64,000 nucleotides of DNA from Lonicera japonica (GCA_021464415.1 CM038469.1:15912501-15976500), one strand, 5' to 3'. Positions 35,883 to 47,916 are shown, numbered from the stretch's first letter. Program-made: numbers and translations. Notes: a model not told the origin generated them from the letters alone.

Positions 35883-38057
35883 TGTAACACCCGTAGGGTA
35901 AATGTATCACATTTTATGACCGAGACGCGAGAGTGTGCATGGGCCGTATCCGAATGTAGGAAATACTTCCACACTATTTTAGAGATGTTATTACATTCAT
36001 CTTTTAAATTGGAAAGGGTTATGTAGAGTACCCGAGTCGAAATTTGCAAAATCTCACATTTTAAACTTACCCGACAAACCGACCTTCAGTCATTCTAGAT
36101 ATCATAACTTTTTCATTTTAGATCAGAATGGAACCTAATTTATACCATTGGAAAGGTATTTCAATTTCCAAGAACTTTCGTGTTTTGCCCGGAAGCCAAT
36201 TCCCACTTCTTGTTGGTCAAAATAAGGTTACAAGATCAGTTGGTGGCAAAAACAAGCATATCTGAGGATGAACCAATTTCCAGAACCATGTAGTCGACTA
36301 CATGAACTGTAGTGTAGTCGACTACATTTCACTGTAGCAGTCAAAATTGATATTTTTTAAGCCTTGACCCGATTTTTATCCCCATTCACCCCATTCTTCT
36401 TCTCCACTTCGACCAAGAGCTCAGGGAGAGAGTTGAGAGGAGTGTAGGAGCATGGAGATGAGTTCATGTGTGTATTTTTAACACATATTACCACCCAAAT
36501 CAAGATCAAACATATAATCTCCTTCATTTTCTTCCTTTCTTCACATCCACCAAGCTAGGGTTTCAAAGCCAACTATGGTATCTTGCGCCCCCGTCATCTA
36601 GAGTTCGATTTGCGGCTCGTGTGGTGAAGGTTTGACACTATCGAGGTAGGAACACTATTATTAAAACCTATTTAAGAGTTTATACACCCAATCACCATTT
36701 TTATACAAATTTGGGGGTTTTCTAGGGTTACAACTATTGCTGCGTATATGTGCGCTTTGGGCCTATAAATTATGAGGGAAATGGTTGTTTATATCCTATA
36801 AAATGTAGTATATCATATTTCCTCAAGTATTTCTTCCATTTCCTTGATTTATGACAAACCCTTGTTCCTGGCCTCTAGCGCGCAGGTACTTATCAGTCCG
36901 TATAGTGAAGTAAACTTATGATACGCACTTTATATCACTTGATACTTATGTAATGGACTATTATACTTTTTTTACATGATGTATATGATCTTATAATTGT
37001 GATTGGGATGATAATGATTTTCCTCATACTGAGTAGCCAACACCGCTCGTACCAGGTAGATGGTTATTACCTGTAGCGTATAGCCTTAGTGGCTACGTGA
37101 GATTATTGTAGCGTATGCCTTCGTGGCTGCGTGAGGTAGCGTATGCCTTCGTGGCTGCGTGAGGTAGCGTCTAGGTGGACCTGGTAGGTGGTCCCTGCCT
37201 TGGGCAGAAGAAACCGAGTGCCGGCTATCTCTGTACAGTAGATGTGAAAAATCCTAGACGTGAGTATTATACATGGTTGATACGATGTAGGCCTGGTCGC
37301 GGTGTCTTGAGACTATGTATATATTACACTGTTTACATACTTATTTATGGTTTATGTATACGGACTACTCACAAACTCACTTTATAAACCCTCTCCTACT
37401 TATACATGTTTTTCTCACAACTCCTATAGTTCCTACTGGGCCCGTTTGGCTCACAGTTTTTCCTACGCAGGTACTTCTAAGGATGGGACGGGACGAGCTG
37501 ATAAGGGAAAGGTCGACAAGTCTTAGTCTCCTCTGATACTGTAGTGTGAGGGCCTTTCACTACTGAAAGGCCATGTTATCTATCTTATTGTACCATAACC
37601 CAACTTATATTATGTATCCATGTTTGTACTCTCTATGTAGCCTACTTGAGGTTATGGAGACTGTATTGTGTATGACTATTTTGTGACAGTTATATATTGC
37701 TAATGTATGTATTTTGCGGACATTTACTGTTCCTTAATTTTATTCTTTTTGGTTATTTTGTAATGGGTTGGAGGAACATGTCTATGGTTGAATGTTAGCC
37801 TAATGTGGACAAGTGACTTACATTTTAGTTAACCGGTGCGCAACGGTACAGACTAATCTGTAAGGCACGAGTTAACAGGAGGGGAAGCTACAGTTCTAGC
37901 ATGTTCCCAGTTGATTTTGTTTTATGTACTAGACCTTGCATATTGGCCTTCCTCGCCAGAGTTATTTATCTTTTTACTCACTTCCGCCGTCGCGTACGGC
38001 TCCGTGATCAACCGTGTTCCGGAGGTTCTCCCTCCTAACGGAACTCGGGGCGTCACA
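35883..38057 (+). repeat. 5' LTR of the chromovirus
   Basis: 2175 bp, starting TGTAACACCC and ending GGCGTCACA. It contains two perfect palindromes (36287-36304 and 36313-36326). A 28-bp tandem unit beginning TAGCGTATGCCTTCG occurs at about 37111-37168. An AGAGCTCAGGGAGAGAG segment lies about 100 bp after the palindromes. Short open frames (for example 37175-37387) recur in both LTRs and show no domain. Confidence 0.95.
36287..36326. promoter_or_regulatory. Palindrome doublet in the 5' LTR
   Basis: CATGTAGTCGACTACATG (18 bp, perfect) and TGTAGTCGACTACA (14 bp, perfect) have centres about 24 bp apart. Both are repeated at the equivalent place in the 3' LTR (from about 43330). They share the core TAGTCGACTA. 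Confidence 0.7.
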
Positions 38058-38060
38058 AGT

Positions 38061-38071
38061 TGGTATCAGAG
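38061..38071 (+). other. Primer-binding site
   Basis: TGGTATCAGAG, complementary to the 3' end of plant initiator tRNA-Met, follows the LTR after three bases (AGT). The same spacing is found at 10926-10928. Confidence 0.9.
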
Positions 38072-38185
38072 GAATTAGGTTCTCTTTTTCCTTCGCCGGA
38101 GTGTGGGTAGACTTGGATATCGTCCTTTCCATTGTATCCTATCCTTATGCTTGGATTTTGTGAGTTGACCTTGTTATTTTGTAGA

Positions 38186-39376
38186 ATGCCGCCTAAGCGT
38201 AGAGGCAAGGCTCCTACTCAACAAACTTCCCTTCTGGAAGGTGATCATGAAACCGAAGGGGGAGATAGCTCTAGACTCCTTACAGCTATGAACAAGATGA
38301 TGAAGGACTTTATAGGGGAATTGTCGGGAGTCCTAAAGAACAGTCATGGGTCTACTAGTGGAGCTGGTGCAAACAAGGACCGAACCCAAGAGGAACCAGT
38401 CATTGTGGAAAACCCAGGGGAGGATCCCGAACCTCAAGGAGGGGAGATGGATGAGATTACTTACCTACGAGAATTTACTCGTCTTCAACCTCCAGTGTTC
38501 GATGGAACTAAGGGACCCGAGGATGCAGAGGGTTGGCTCTTTGTAATCAAAGAACGATTGGAGGTTATTAGAACTCCTAAGAAGATGTGGGTCAAGTTTG
38601 CGACTACTAGGCTCTCTGGGAATGCTCATCGGTGGTGGAGAGTTATTAAGCAATCCGAGGGAATCCGTAAGTGGCGAGATTTTGAGACTGCCTTCCGACT
38701 ACAATTTATTTCGGACGCCTACCGCCGAGCTAAGAGAGATGAACTGCGTAGCTTGGTCCAAGGGGAGATGTCGGTGGAGGAGTATCGATTGAAATTCGAA
38801 GAGCTTAGTGTGTATATGGATACTTTTGCCCTAAGTGACCAAGAAAAGATGGAGATGTTTTTCCTAGGACTCAAGGATGAATATAGGTGTGCTATGGGAT
38901 TCTATGAGTTCACCTCGTTCAAGCAGTTGGTTGAAGCAGCTTTAAACCTTGACAGTCAGTACGCTCAAGCTCGTCGTTCCTCATTTTCTTCTGATTCGGG
39001 CCGAAAGAGAGACAATGTGGGTTATCGTAGAGGTAAATGGGGTAGAGACAAGAAAGCCCGTTCTAGCTCAGAGTCTTCAGGAGGAAACTATACCAGCAGT
39101 GGGAGTAGTAGTGGACGCACAGGTGGTTGTTATCTATGTGGGGACACCGGACATGTTATCAAAACTTGCCCCAAAAACAATCAAGTCCCTGGCAGGTCAG
39201 GTTTTCGAGGAAATCGGGGCGGTCGAGGAAGAGATTATCGAGGAGGTCGTGGTAGAGACAATTATGGACGTCAGAACCAATATGGAAATTATGGTGATTA
39301 TACAGGTCAAGGTTCTTCGCAAGGCCAAAGTCAGTCAGTTAGTGGAGGCTACCAACAATCCAACTACCCGATCTAG
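38186..39376 (+). CDS. gag: Gag polyprotein of the chromovirus
   Basis: Gag forms the cytoplasmic particle that packages element RNA. The 396-residue frame from ATG 38186 (MPPKRRGKA) contains the retrotransposon gag domain (about residues 105-260, with EGWLF, RWW and SVEEYRLKFEEL). A basic Arg/Gly/Ser-rich region follows. A zinc knuckle of the C-X2-C-X4-H-X4-C form (CYLCGDTGHVIKTC) lies near residue 330. I prefer this ATG over one 54 bases upstream because the basic start is typical and the upstream residues look like leader. The frame ends at TAG (39374-39376), but the same frame continues without another stop into the protease, so the TAG is either a mutation or a readthrough site. Confidence 0.9.
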   Translation: MPPKRRGKAPTQQTSLLEGDHETEGGDSSRLLTAMNKMMKDFIGELSGVLKNSHGSTSGAGANKDRTQEEPVIVENPGEDPEPQGGEMDEITYLREFTRLQPPVFDGTKGPEDAEGWLFVIKERLEVIRTPKKMWVKFATTRLSGNAHRWWRVIKQSEGIRKWRDFETAFRLQFISDAYRRAKRDELRSLVQGEMSVEEYRLKFEELSVYMDTFALSDQEKMEMFFLGLKDEYRCAMGFYEFTSFKQLVEAALNLDSQYAQARRSSFSSDSGRKRDNVGYRRGKWGRDKKARSSSESSGGNYTSSGSSSGRTGGCYLCGDTGHVIKTCPKNNQVPGRSGFRGNRGGRGRDYRGGRGRDNYGRQNQYGNYGDYTGQGSSQGQSQSVSGGYQQSNYPI

Positions 39377-40182
39377 AATCAATTTCAATCCAACTATCGC
39401 CCTATTCCACCGCAAACACAAGGGAGCTCCGGAGGCCGATTCTTTTCACTCAACCCAGCTGGAGATCAGGAAGATCACACCGTTATGGAAGGTACCCTCA
39501 TTCTTTTCTCGACTGGAATTAGAGTTTTATTCGACACTGGCGCTTCACACTCCTTTATTTCGTTCAACTGTGTATCAAGTTTAAAGTTGAAAACTAAGAG
39601 GCTTGTTCTCCCCGTTAGCATTAGTTCTCCCATGGGTAGTACAACGAACCTAAACCAATATTGCACCGCAATTATTACCTTGCATCGGAATTGTCATATA
39701 GAAGATGATTTTATAGTCATGGAGATGGAACAGTATGATCTCATTTTGGGGATGGATTGGTTGACAAAATATTATGCGGTGATCGATTGTCATGCCAAGC
39801 GAGTTACTATTACCCACCATTGGGGAGAAACGATTGTTTTCTTTGGCAAGAGATATAATCTATACCCGATATCGTATGGTGCTAAGAAGGAACATAGAGA
39901 TTATGTTGGCTGGCTTTGCAACGTTGTGAGTGATGAAGTTTCACTTCTTACACCACAAGATGTGCCCGTTGTTAAGAAATTCTTGGATGTTTTTCCGGAG
40001 GATTTACCTGGTTTACCGCCGCAACGTGAAATCGAGTTCTCAATTGATCTAGTTCCCGGAACTGCTCCTATTTCTATTACTCCATATCGGTTGGCTCCTG
40101 CAGAACTCAAGGAGCTTAAGACCCAGTTAGAGGATCTTTTAGCCAAGGGTTTTATTCGCCCTAGTTCGTCACCATGGGGGGG
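39377..40182 (+). pseudogene. pol: Pol segment 1: protease and start of reverse transcriptase
   Basis: This segment is in the gag frame, directly after the TAG. An aspartic protease active site (LFDTGASHSFIS) lies near 39524-39559, followed by a segment with LILGMDWL typical of chromovirus proteases. The linker (FPEDLPGLPP, IEFSIDLVPGT) leads into the reverse transcriptase start ([15 protein letters not shown]). The frame then breaks at a run of seven G (40176-40182). The rest of pol is in the next frame, so this copy cannot make one continuous polyprotein without frameshifting. No ATG is expected, because protease is normally released from Gag-Pol. Confidence 0.85.
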
Positions 40183-42866
40183 CACCTGTGTTGTTTGCCA
40201 AGAAAGCTGATGGATCATTACGATTGTGTGTGGATTATCGCCAACTAAATCGAGTGACGATCAAGAATAAGTATCCTCTTCCACGAATTGATGATTTATT
40301 CGACCAATTACAGGGAGCTCATTTCTTTTCCAAGATCGACTTAAGATCAGGATACCATCAGTTAAGGGTAAGGGAAGAAGATATTCCCAAGACAGCTTTC
40401 CGGACGCGCTACGGCCACTATGAATTTCTAGTTATGCCTTTTGGATTAACGAACGCACCAGCAGCTTTCATGGATTTGATGCACCGTATCTTCCGCCCAT
40501 TCTTAGACAGATTTGTTATAGTGTTTGTCGATGATATATTGATTTATTCTTCTTCAGAGGCGGAGCATAGGAAACACCTTTTCACAGCCCTGCAGTTGCT
40601 AAGAGACCACCAACTCTACGCCAAATTTTCGAAGTGCGACTTTTGGAGAGAAGAAGTGAAATTTCTTGGACACGTTGTCTCACGAGGTGGTATTTCTGTA
40701 GATTCAGCTAAGGTGGACGCTGTGTCCAGTTGGCGCTGCCCTACTAATGTGACAGAAATCCGAAGTTTTCTGGGTTTAGCTGGTTATTATAGAAGGTTCG
40801 TTCAAGACTTCTCTCGTATAGCGTCTCCACTTACTCATCTTACCCAGAAAGGTGTGCCATTTGTTTGGGACAATCGCTGTGAAGAAGCTTTTAATGAGTT
40901 GAAGTATCGTTTAACTACCGCTCCCGTCCTAGCACTACCAAATAGGGGCCTAGGCTATATGATATATTGTGATGCGTCTCACTTAGGACTTGGCTGTGTC
41001 CTAATGCAGTTGGAGCATGTGATAGCCTATGCATCACGCCAGCTGAAAGCTCATGAGAAGAATTATCCTACACATGACCTAGAGCTAGCCGCAGTAGTTT
41101 TTGCTTTGAAGATATGGCGTCATTACCTTTATGGAGAGAAATTCGAGGTATTTTCGGACCACAAAAGCCTCAAGTACATCTTCACGCAACGAGATTTGAA
41201 TTTAAGACAACGTCGTTGGATAGAGTACCTTGAGGATTATGACTTCACGCTTCAATATCATCCCGGCAAGGCGAACGTGGTTGCCGATGCTCTAAGTCGG
41301 AAAACACCCGGTTCAATGGAAGCTTTGAGATGCCGAGAGTGGAAACTCATAGAGGAGCTTCAGCGGTACAACTTAATCGTACGTCGAAACGAAGACATTG
41401 CTTTCCTTTCAAATCTCGTGGCCAGACCATTACTGCAGAGTCAAGTAATTGAGAGCCAATGGTATGACGATGAGTTAGCAAAATGCCGAGATCAACTTCA
41501 ATCCGGAAATGAAGTAGAAGGTTTCACATTAGGTACTGATGGTGGATTGAGATATAAAGAGAAACTAGTTGTACCAAGGTTAAACAACGAACTTAAAGAA
41601 ACCATCATGGCCGAGGCTCACAATTCAAGATTCTCTATTCATCCAGGAGGCACTAAGATGTACCGAGATTTAAAACGTACTTATTGGTGGCAAGGAATGA
41701 AACGAGATGTGGCTCAATTTATTTCTCGTTGTTTAACTTGTCAAAGGATAAAGATTGAACACCAGAAGCCTGCGGGTCAACTTCAACCTCTTCCTATTCC
41801 GGAGTGGAAATGGGACAATATCACAATGGATTTTCTGATGGGTTTACCGAGTACGCAGCGGAAGCACAATGCAGTTTGGGTTATTGTGGAACGACTTACC
41901 AAGTCGGCTCATTTCCTACCAATTCGGGAGACCGATTCCTTAGAAAAGTTGGCAAAACTCTACATTAACGAGATCGTTCGACTTCATGGCATCCCAGTTT
42001 CAATAGTGTCTGACCGTGATTCTAGATTCACTTCACATTTCTGGGAAGCACTTCAGCGTTCGTTAGGCACTCGATTAGATTTTAGTACAGCTTTTCATCC
42101 GCAGACTGACGGACAGTCTGAGCGAACAATCCAAATCCTTGAGGATATGCTACGGGCCTGTATACTTGATTTTCGTGAAAATTGGGATGAGTACTTACCA
42201 CTTGCCGAGTTTGCCTATAATAACAGTTTCCAAGCCAGTATTGGAATGGCTCCATTTGAAGCATTATATGGAAGACCATGCAAATCTCCCGTTTGTTGGG
42301 TTGAGGCAGGCGAAGCAGCAATTTTAGGACCGCAGTTAGTGCAAGACACTACGGAGAAGATTAAACTTATCAAGCAACGGTTACTAACTGCCCAAAGTCG
42401 ACAAAAGAGTTACGCCGACAAGAGAAGACGACCACTTGAGTTTGAAGTGGGTGACTATGTATTTCTTAAAGTCAAGCCTCGACATGGTATTGTCCGTTTT
42501 GGTAACAAGGGAAAGTTAGCCCCTCGGTATATAGGACCGTTTGAAATCATCCAGCGTGTTGGTTCAGTTTCATATCGCCTAGCATTGCCCTCACAGTTAC
42601 AGCGAATGCATGATGTATTCCATGTGTCCATGCTTCGGAGGTATATACCTGATCCTTCACATGTAACTCCGGTCGAGGAACTTGAAGTTAATGAAGATGT
42701 GTCCTATGAGACTCATCCTGTAGCAGTGGTTGACCGGAAGGAACAAGTTCTTCGTAACAGGGTTATCCCGCTCGTCAAGGTAATATGGCAACATCACGGG
42801 ACGGAAGAAGCTACGTGGGAGCTGGAATCAGAGATACAAACTAAGTACCCACACTTATTACAATGA
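40183..42866 (+). CDS. pol: Pol segment 2: RT, RNase H, integrase, chromodomain
   Basis: The segment carries the machinery that copies element RNA to DNA and integrates it. Domains in order, with residues counted from 40188: reverse transcriptase ([11 protein letters not shown], then catalytic FVDDILIYS near 115); RNase H ([10 protein letters not shown] near 265, with [10 protein letters not shown]); integrase with an H-H-C-C zinc region ([12 protein letters not shown] to CLTCQRIK, about 485-525); a DDE core ([18 protein letters not shown], and [11 protein letters not shown] carrying the Glu, about 545-645); and a C-terminal chromodomain ([23 protein letters not shown], about 840-890). The stop is TGA at 42864. 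This 892-residue frame is uninterrupted, which fits the young LTRs. It lacks its own protease, because of the upstream frameshift. Confidence 0.92.
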
Positions 42867-42911
42867 GGTAATATCCTTTCCTTCTATTTTAATTTCGAGG
42901 ACGAAATTTCT

Positions 42912-42925
42912 TAAGGAGGGGAGGT
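42912..42925 (+). other. Polypurine tract
   Basis: TAAGGAGGGGAGGT directly precedes the 3' LTR and would prime plus-strand DNA synthesis. Confidence 0.85.
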
Positions 42926-45099
42926 TGTAACACCCGTAGGGTAAATGTATCACATTTTATGACCGAGACGCGAGAGTGTGCATGGGCCGTATCCGAATGT
43001 AGGAAATACTTCCACACTATTTTAGAGATGTTATTACATTCATCTTTTAAATTGGAAAGGGTTATGTAGAGTACCCGAGTCGAAATTTGCAAAATCTCAC
43101 ATTTTAAACTTACCCGACAAACCGACCTTCAGTCATTCTAGATATCATAACTTTTTCATTTTAGATCAGAATGGAACCTAATTTATACCATTGGAAAGGT
43201 ATTTCAATTTCCAAGAACTTTCGTGTTTTGCCCGGAAGCCAATTCCCACTTCTTGTTGGTCAAAATAAGGTTACAAGATCAGTTGGTGGCAAAAACAAGC
43301 ATATCTGAGGATGAACCAATTTCCAGAACCATGTAGTCGACTACATGAACTGTAGTGTAGTCGACTACATTTCACTGTAGCAGTCAAAATTGATATTTTT
43401 AAGCCTTGACCCGATTTTTATCCCATTCACCCCATTCTTCTTCTCCACTTCGACCAAGAGCTCAGGGAGAGAGTTGAGAGGAGTGTAGGAGCATGGAGAT
43501 GAGTTCATGTGTGTATTTTTAACACATATTACCACCCAAATCAAGATCAAACATATAATCTCCTTCATTTTCTTCCTTTCTTCACATCCACCAAGCTAGG
43601 GTTTCAAAGCCAACTATGGTATCTTGCGCCCCCGTCATCTAGAGTTCGATTTGCGGCTCGTGTGGTGAAGGTTTGACACTATCGAGGTAGGAACACTATT
43701 ATTAAAACCTATTTTAAGAGTTTATACACCCAATCACCATTTTTATACAAATTTGGGGGTTTTCTAGGGTTACAACTATTGCTGCGTATATGTGCGCTTT
43801 GGGCCTATAAATTATGAGGGAAATGGTTGTTTATATCCTATAAAATGTAGTATATCATATTTCCTCAAGTATTTCTTCCATTTCCTTGATTTATGACAAA
43901 CCCTTGTTCCTGGCCTCTAGCGCGCAGGTACTTATCAGTCCGTATAGTGAAGTAAACTTATGATACGCACTTTATATCACTTGATACTTATGTAATGGAC
44001 TATTATACTTTTTTTACATGATGTATATGATCTTATAATTGTGATTGGGATGATAATGATTTTCCTCATACTGAGTAGCCAACACCGCTCGTACCAGGTA
44101 GATGGTTATTACCTGTAGCGTATAGCCTTAGTGGCTACGTGAGATTATTGTAGCGTATGCCTTCGTGGCTGCGTGAGGTAGCGTATGCCTTCGTGGCTGC
44201 GTGAGGTAGCGTCTAGGTGGACCTGGTAGGTGGTCCCTGCCTTGGGCAGAAGAAACCGAGTGCCGGCTATCTCTGTACAGTAGATGTGAAAAATCCTAGA
44301 CGTGAGTATTATACATGGTTGATACGATGTAGGCCTGGTCGCGGTGTCTTGAGACTATGTATATATTACACTGTTTACATACTTATTTATGGTTTATGTA
44401 TACGGACTACTCACAAACTCACTTTATAAACCCTCTCCTACTTATACATGTTTTTCTCACAACTCCTATAGTTCCTACTGGGCCCGTTTGGCTCACAGTT
44501 TTTCCTACGCAGGTACTTCTAAGGATGGGACGGGACGAGCTGATAAGGGAAAGGTCGACAAGTCTTAGTCTCCTCTGATACTGTAGTGTGAGGGCCTTTC
44601 ACTACTGAAAGGCCATGTTATCTATCTTATTGTACCATAACCCAACTTATATTATGTATCCATGTTTGTACTCTCTATGTAGCCTACTTGAGGTTATGGA
44701 GACTGTATTGTGTATGACTATTTTGTGACAGTTATATATTGCTAATGTATGTATTTTGCGGACATTTACTGTTCCTTAATTTTATTCTTTTTGGTTATTT
44801 TGTAATGGGTTGGAGGAACATGTCTATGGTTGAATGTTAGCCTAATGTGGACAAGTGACTTACATTTTAGTTAACCGGTGCGCAACGGTACAGACTAATC
44901 TGTAAGGCACGAGTTAACAGGAGGGGAAGCTACAGTTCTAGCATGTTCCCAGTTGATTTTGTTTTATGTACTAGACCTTGCATATTGGCCTTCCTCGCCA
45001 GAGTTATTTATCTTTTTACTCACTTCCGCCGTCGCGTACGGCTCCGTGATCAACCGTGTTCCGGAGGTTCTCCCTCCTAACGGAACTCGGGGCGTCACA
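42926..45099 (+). repeat. 3' LTR of the chromovirus
   Basis: 2174 bp. Compared with the 5' LTR, the differences I could find are one T fewer near 43397, one C fewer near 43422 and one T more near 43712. The palindrome doublet and 28-bp tandem units are conserved. Confidence 0.95.
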
Positions 45100-45177
45100 A
45101 CATATTTCAACTTTTGCACATGGGAGATAAAAAAAAATGTATATGGCATTTTAGCGTACCGGCTGCAGATGGTCTAA

Positions 45178-45766
45178 TCCCATCATCTCATAAAAAACGC
45201 AATGCAACGAAATCTTTTACATTCCACGGTGGAAGTACGATCTCTTTCCCTGTCAATTCTGCCACTTTTTTTGCAGGACATTGGTGTACCCAACAGTCCT
45301 AATCCTTGGTAGAGTATCAGGCATAACACTAATGGATGTCGGGGAATTTTCACTCTCTCTACTCCGGCTTATTTTTGGCAAAAATACACGTGATTTCCCA
45401 ATCAGAGGTGCACGTTTTTCGTCGCACCTTTTACTTTCAATCAGATAGTGTGATAAGATTAAACCAAATTTGAAAATTTTGTAAAAACAAACTAATCAGA
45501 TATAGAGAAAAAGAAATAAAGCTAAAAATGGAAGATATAAATAAAATTATAAATAAAACCATTCTTATATATCTATACTTTGTTCATAAAACGATTTGAA
45601 TTAATTGAAAACCTGAAATTGGGGTTAGATGATCAAAATTATTGTTCATCTGGGAGTCTTTTAGATTAAGTTAGGATTTTTATTTTGTTTATCTACTAGT
45701 ATATAAGTAGGAGTTGATCTTTTATTTTTGACTTTTTTAGTGAGTAAGATTAAAGTTGAATAATAA
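45178..45766. other. No recognisable gene
   Basis: AT-rich spacer after the Harbinger-like MITE. No coding or repeat signature was identified. Confidence 0.3.
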
Positions 45767-46325
45767 GAGTATCTCCGATTATCTTGTATAATTTTGATTT
45801 ATGTAAAATTTACACGTTTAGTTAAAAAAATGGTCTCCAGTATTCTTTTAAGAAACTTTTGACACTTAGAATTTTTGTAAAAAGGTTGTGTGAAATACAA
45901 ACCCAATTTACACATTCACGTCATCTTTCTCTCTCCTTAATTTTTTACAAAAACTTTAAAACGATATAACTAAAAATTTAAAAGTTAATTTTTAATATAA
46001 TTTATATATTTGAATTCTACTTGTCAAAAGTTACAAAATAAGGTCCATTGTGACCGTTAAATTATGCATAAAAAAAATTCATACAAAACTACTGGATATT
46101 ATATAGAATGATAAATTCCAATTGTATGATTTTCATTAGTCCATTGAAATTTTACACATGAGTATTATTGGAGTACAAAATTGATGTGTATAATTTATGT
46201 GCAAAACACTCTTATACATAGGATTTTACACAAAAATTATACGGAATCATTAGAAATGCTCTCTATATCCTATGTGTCAAACAAATTTTACACAAAAATT
46301 ATACGGAACCATTAGAAATGCTCTC
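45767..46325. mobile_element. MITE-like element with GAGNATTTCT/GAGTATCTCC ends
   Basis: The left end (GAGTATCTCCGATTATCTTG, 45767) resembles the reverse complement of the right end (GAGCATTTCTAATGGTTCCG, near 46322). Both continue into TATAATTTT. The right-end block is tandemly duplicated at about 46223-46349 (unit about 67 bp). The terminus recalls the MITE at 13434. Boundaries are approximate. Confidence 0.45.
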
Positions 46326-47289
46326 TATATCCTATGTGTCAAACAAATTTTACACAAAACTTGAAGTCCAAAAAAAAAATGCTCCAAGAGAATTTTGTAA
46401 ACTTTTGTGTAAAATTGAAAAAAAAACCCAATAAGATACAAACTAATGTTAGGTGTTATTTTATACGATTTTTTTTATTATTTCTTGAAATTATATATAC
46501 ATAATATTATAATCACAACGGATCTTGATTTATAGGTCTTGATTAGTAGATTTCGAATATATAATTTCTATTAAAATTAATGTTTTGTATTAAAAGTTAT
46601 TATATTTTAAAGGTCTATAAAAAAAGGAGGAGTGAGAAAGCTGACTTGGCATTGTAAATTAAGGATGTATTTTACACAAAACTCATTTTTAAAAGACTGC
46701 TCGAGATGAAATTTTTTACAAGAGATCTCCGCTCTCTATATCTCTGTTTATTCACCTCTTTTACGGAAACGTAAATAGACATTCAATCTCTCTCTCTATT
46801 TGTGTCTTTCTCCATTCTACACAAATGTAAATAAACGCACTCTCTCCCTTTGTCTATATATATATATATATATATATGTAAATTAATATCATACACAACC
46901 ATTAACATTTAAAATATAAAAAAGTAATGTGATTAGATAAAATATTTTTTTAATTGTAAAGATAAGTAATCAATTATTAAGGAGAAAATTTAAAATAAAA
47001 CTGAAAGGTTAGAATGAGATTTGGATATGGCAATTTTTTACCCATTCAATTAAGCCAAATATAAAAATGAAAATGAAACAAACTAATTGAGTTATTAAGG
47101 ACATAGATAGAGAGGGAGAAAACCTCGCTAGAAGTGTGGGAGTGAGAAAATTAGCATTTACTATTTTACCCGTTTGGGTAACTCAAATGTAAATTATATA
47201 ATATTAATGTAATTGAGGGTATTTTTGGAATCTAACAAAATTTGACACAACTCCAAAAGGTAGTTGAAACTTGAAATAAGGCTTAGCTT
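46326..47289. other. AT-rich spacer
   Basis: A TA microsatellite lies at 46857-46877. A segment near 46690-46750 (GAGATGAAATTTTTTACAAGAGATCTCCG) resembles the preceding MITE. No gene. Confidence 0.3.
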
Positions 47290-47800
47290 TATAATATAGT
47301 CGGTTCCTATCTAATACGGTCCAAACCGTACGTACCACTGATATTTCCGAAAAGCCAGCCACGCTAGACCAGCAACCAAATAGGGAAAGTAGAAGCTTAA
47401 TGTTTAAAAAAAAAAAGAAAGAAAGAAGCAAGCTAAAAATAGTTCTCAGCTTCTCTCTCTTAGAACATGCACTTTCTCTCCCTCTCAACTCTCAGTTGTA
47501 CTCTCTTCCTCATTTGTGTCCCTCTTGAAAGCTTTCATTCTCTCTCAAATACACAGTGCAACGGCTCTCTCTCTCTCTCTATATGGTTTCACTCCCGCGA
47601 GATCGTAAGCATCACCAAATTCGTGCATTTGGCTCACCAAATTCGTCATAAGCTCTCTCTCTCCCCCCTCTTTCTTTTTACGATCTAAAATTCTAGGGTT
47701 TGGTTTGACATTCATGATAGGAACTGAGCTTTTTTCTACTTTCTCTTAGTTTTTTCGAAATACGTGGGCTCAAATTTTGAATTTTCTGTGCAATTGGAAT
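47290..47800 (+). repeat. Left TIR of the MULE
   Basis: It contains CT-rich leader sequence (CTCTCTCTCCC, 47655) and TAGGGTTTGG (47693). It matches the right TIR in reverse complement, with scattered substitutions. Confidence 0.8.
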
Positions 47801-47916
47801 AAATGAGTCCAAACATATTAAAAGTGAGAAACTTAATTATCATGTATTTATATTTATATTTTTTGAGCTTTATAATTATTTATTTCGTATAGGTCTATTA
47901 CATTCGTTTGTGAAAA

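Larger units (their letters stand above)
35883..45099 (+). mobile_element. Complete Tekay-type Ty3/gypsy chromovirus
   Basis: The element has two long LTRs, an initiator tRNA-Met primer site, gag, protease, reverse transcriptase, RNase H, integrase with a C-terminal chromodomain, and a polypurine tract. The 5-bp target duplication ACATA is exact (35878-35882 and 45100-45104). Length is 9217 bp. The LTRs differ, as far as I can see, only by three single-base homopolymer indels, so insertion was recent. The coding region has an in-frame TAG between gag and protease and a frameshift in a G run. The Tekay/Del placement rests on the chromodomain, TGTAACACCC terminus and layout. Confidence 0.95.
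34561..45174. mobile_element. Harbinger-like MITE split by two later insertions
   Basis: The left end GGCCATCTCCAATTG and the reverse complement of the right end (GACCATCTGCAGCCGG) are imperfect inverted repeats. TAA flanks both sides (34558-34560 and 45175-45177). Without the hAT-type MITE (34721-35654) and the chromovirus (35883-45099), about 450 bp remain. The interior contains a partly duplicated block of about 100 bp (TGACATTTTTAGCTATCCAT at 35740 and 35842). The right part resumes at 45105. Confidence 0.6.

Noticed and set aside
37175..37536. Short frames present twice (also 44217-44578)
   Set aside because: Both lie inside the two LTRs; duplication reflects the LTRs, and no domain is seen.
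38949..39584. 211-residue plus-strand frame
   Set aside because: Out-of-frame shadow of the gag gene, low complexity.
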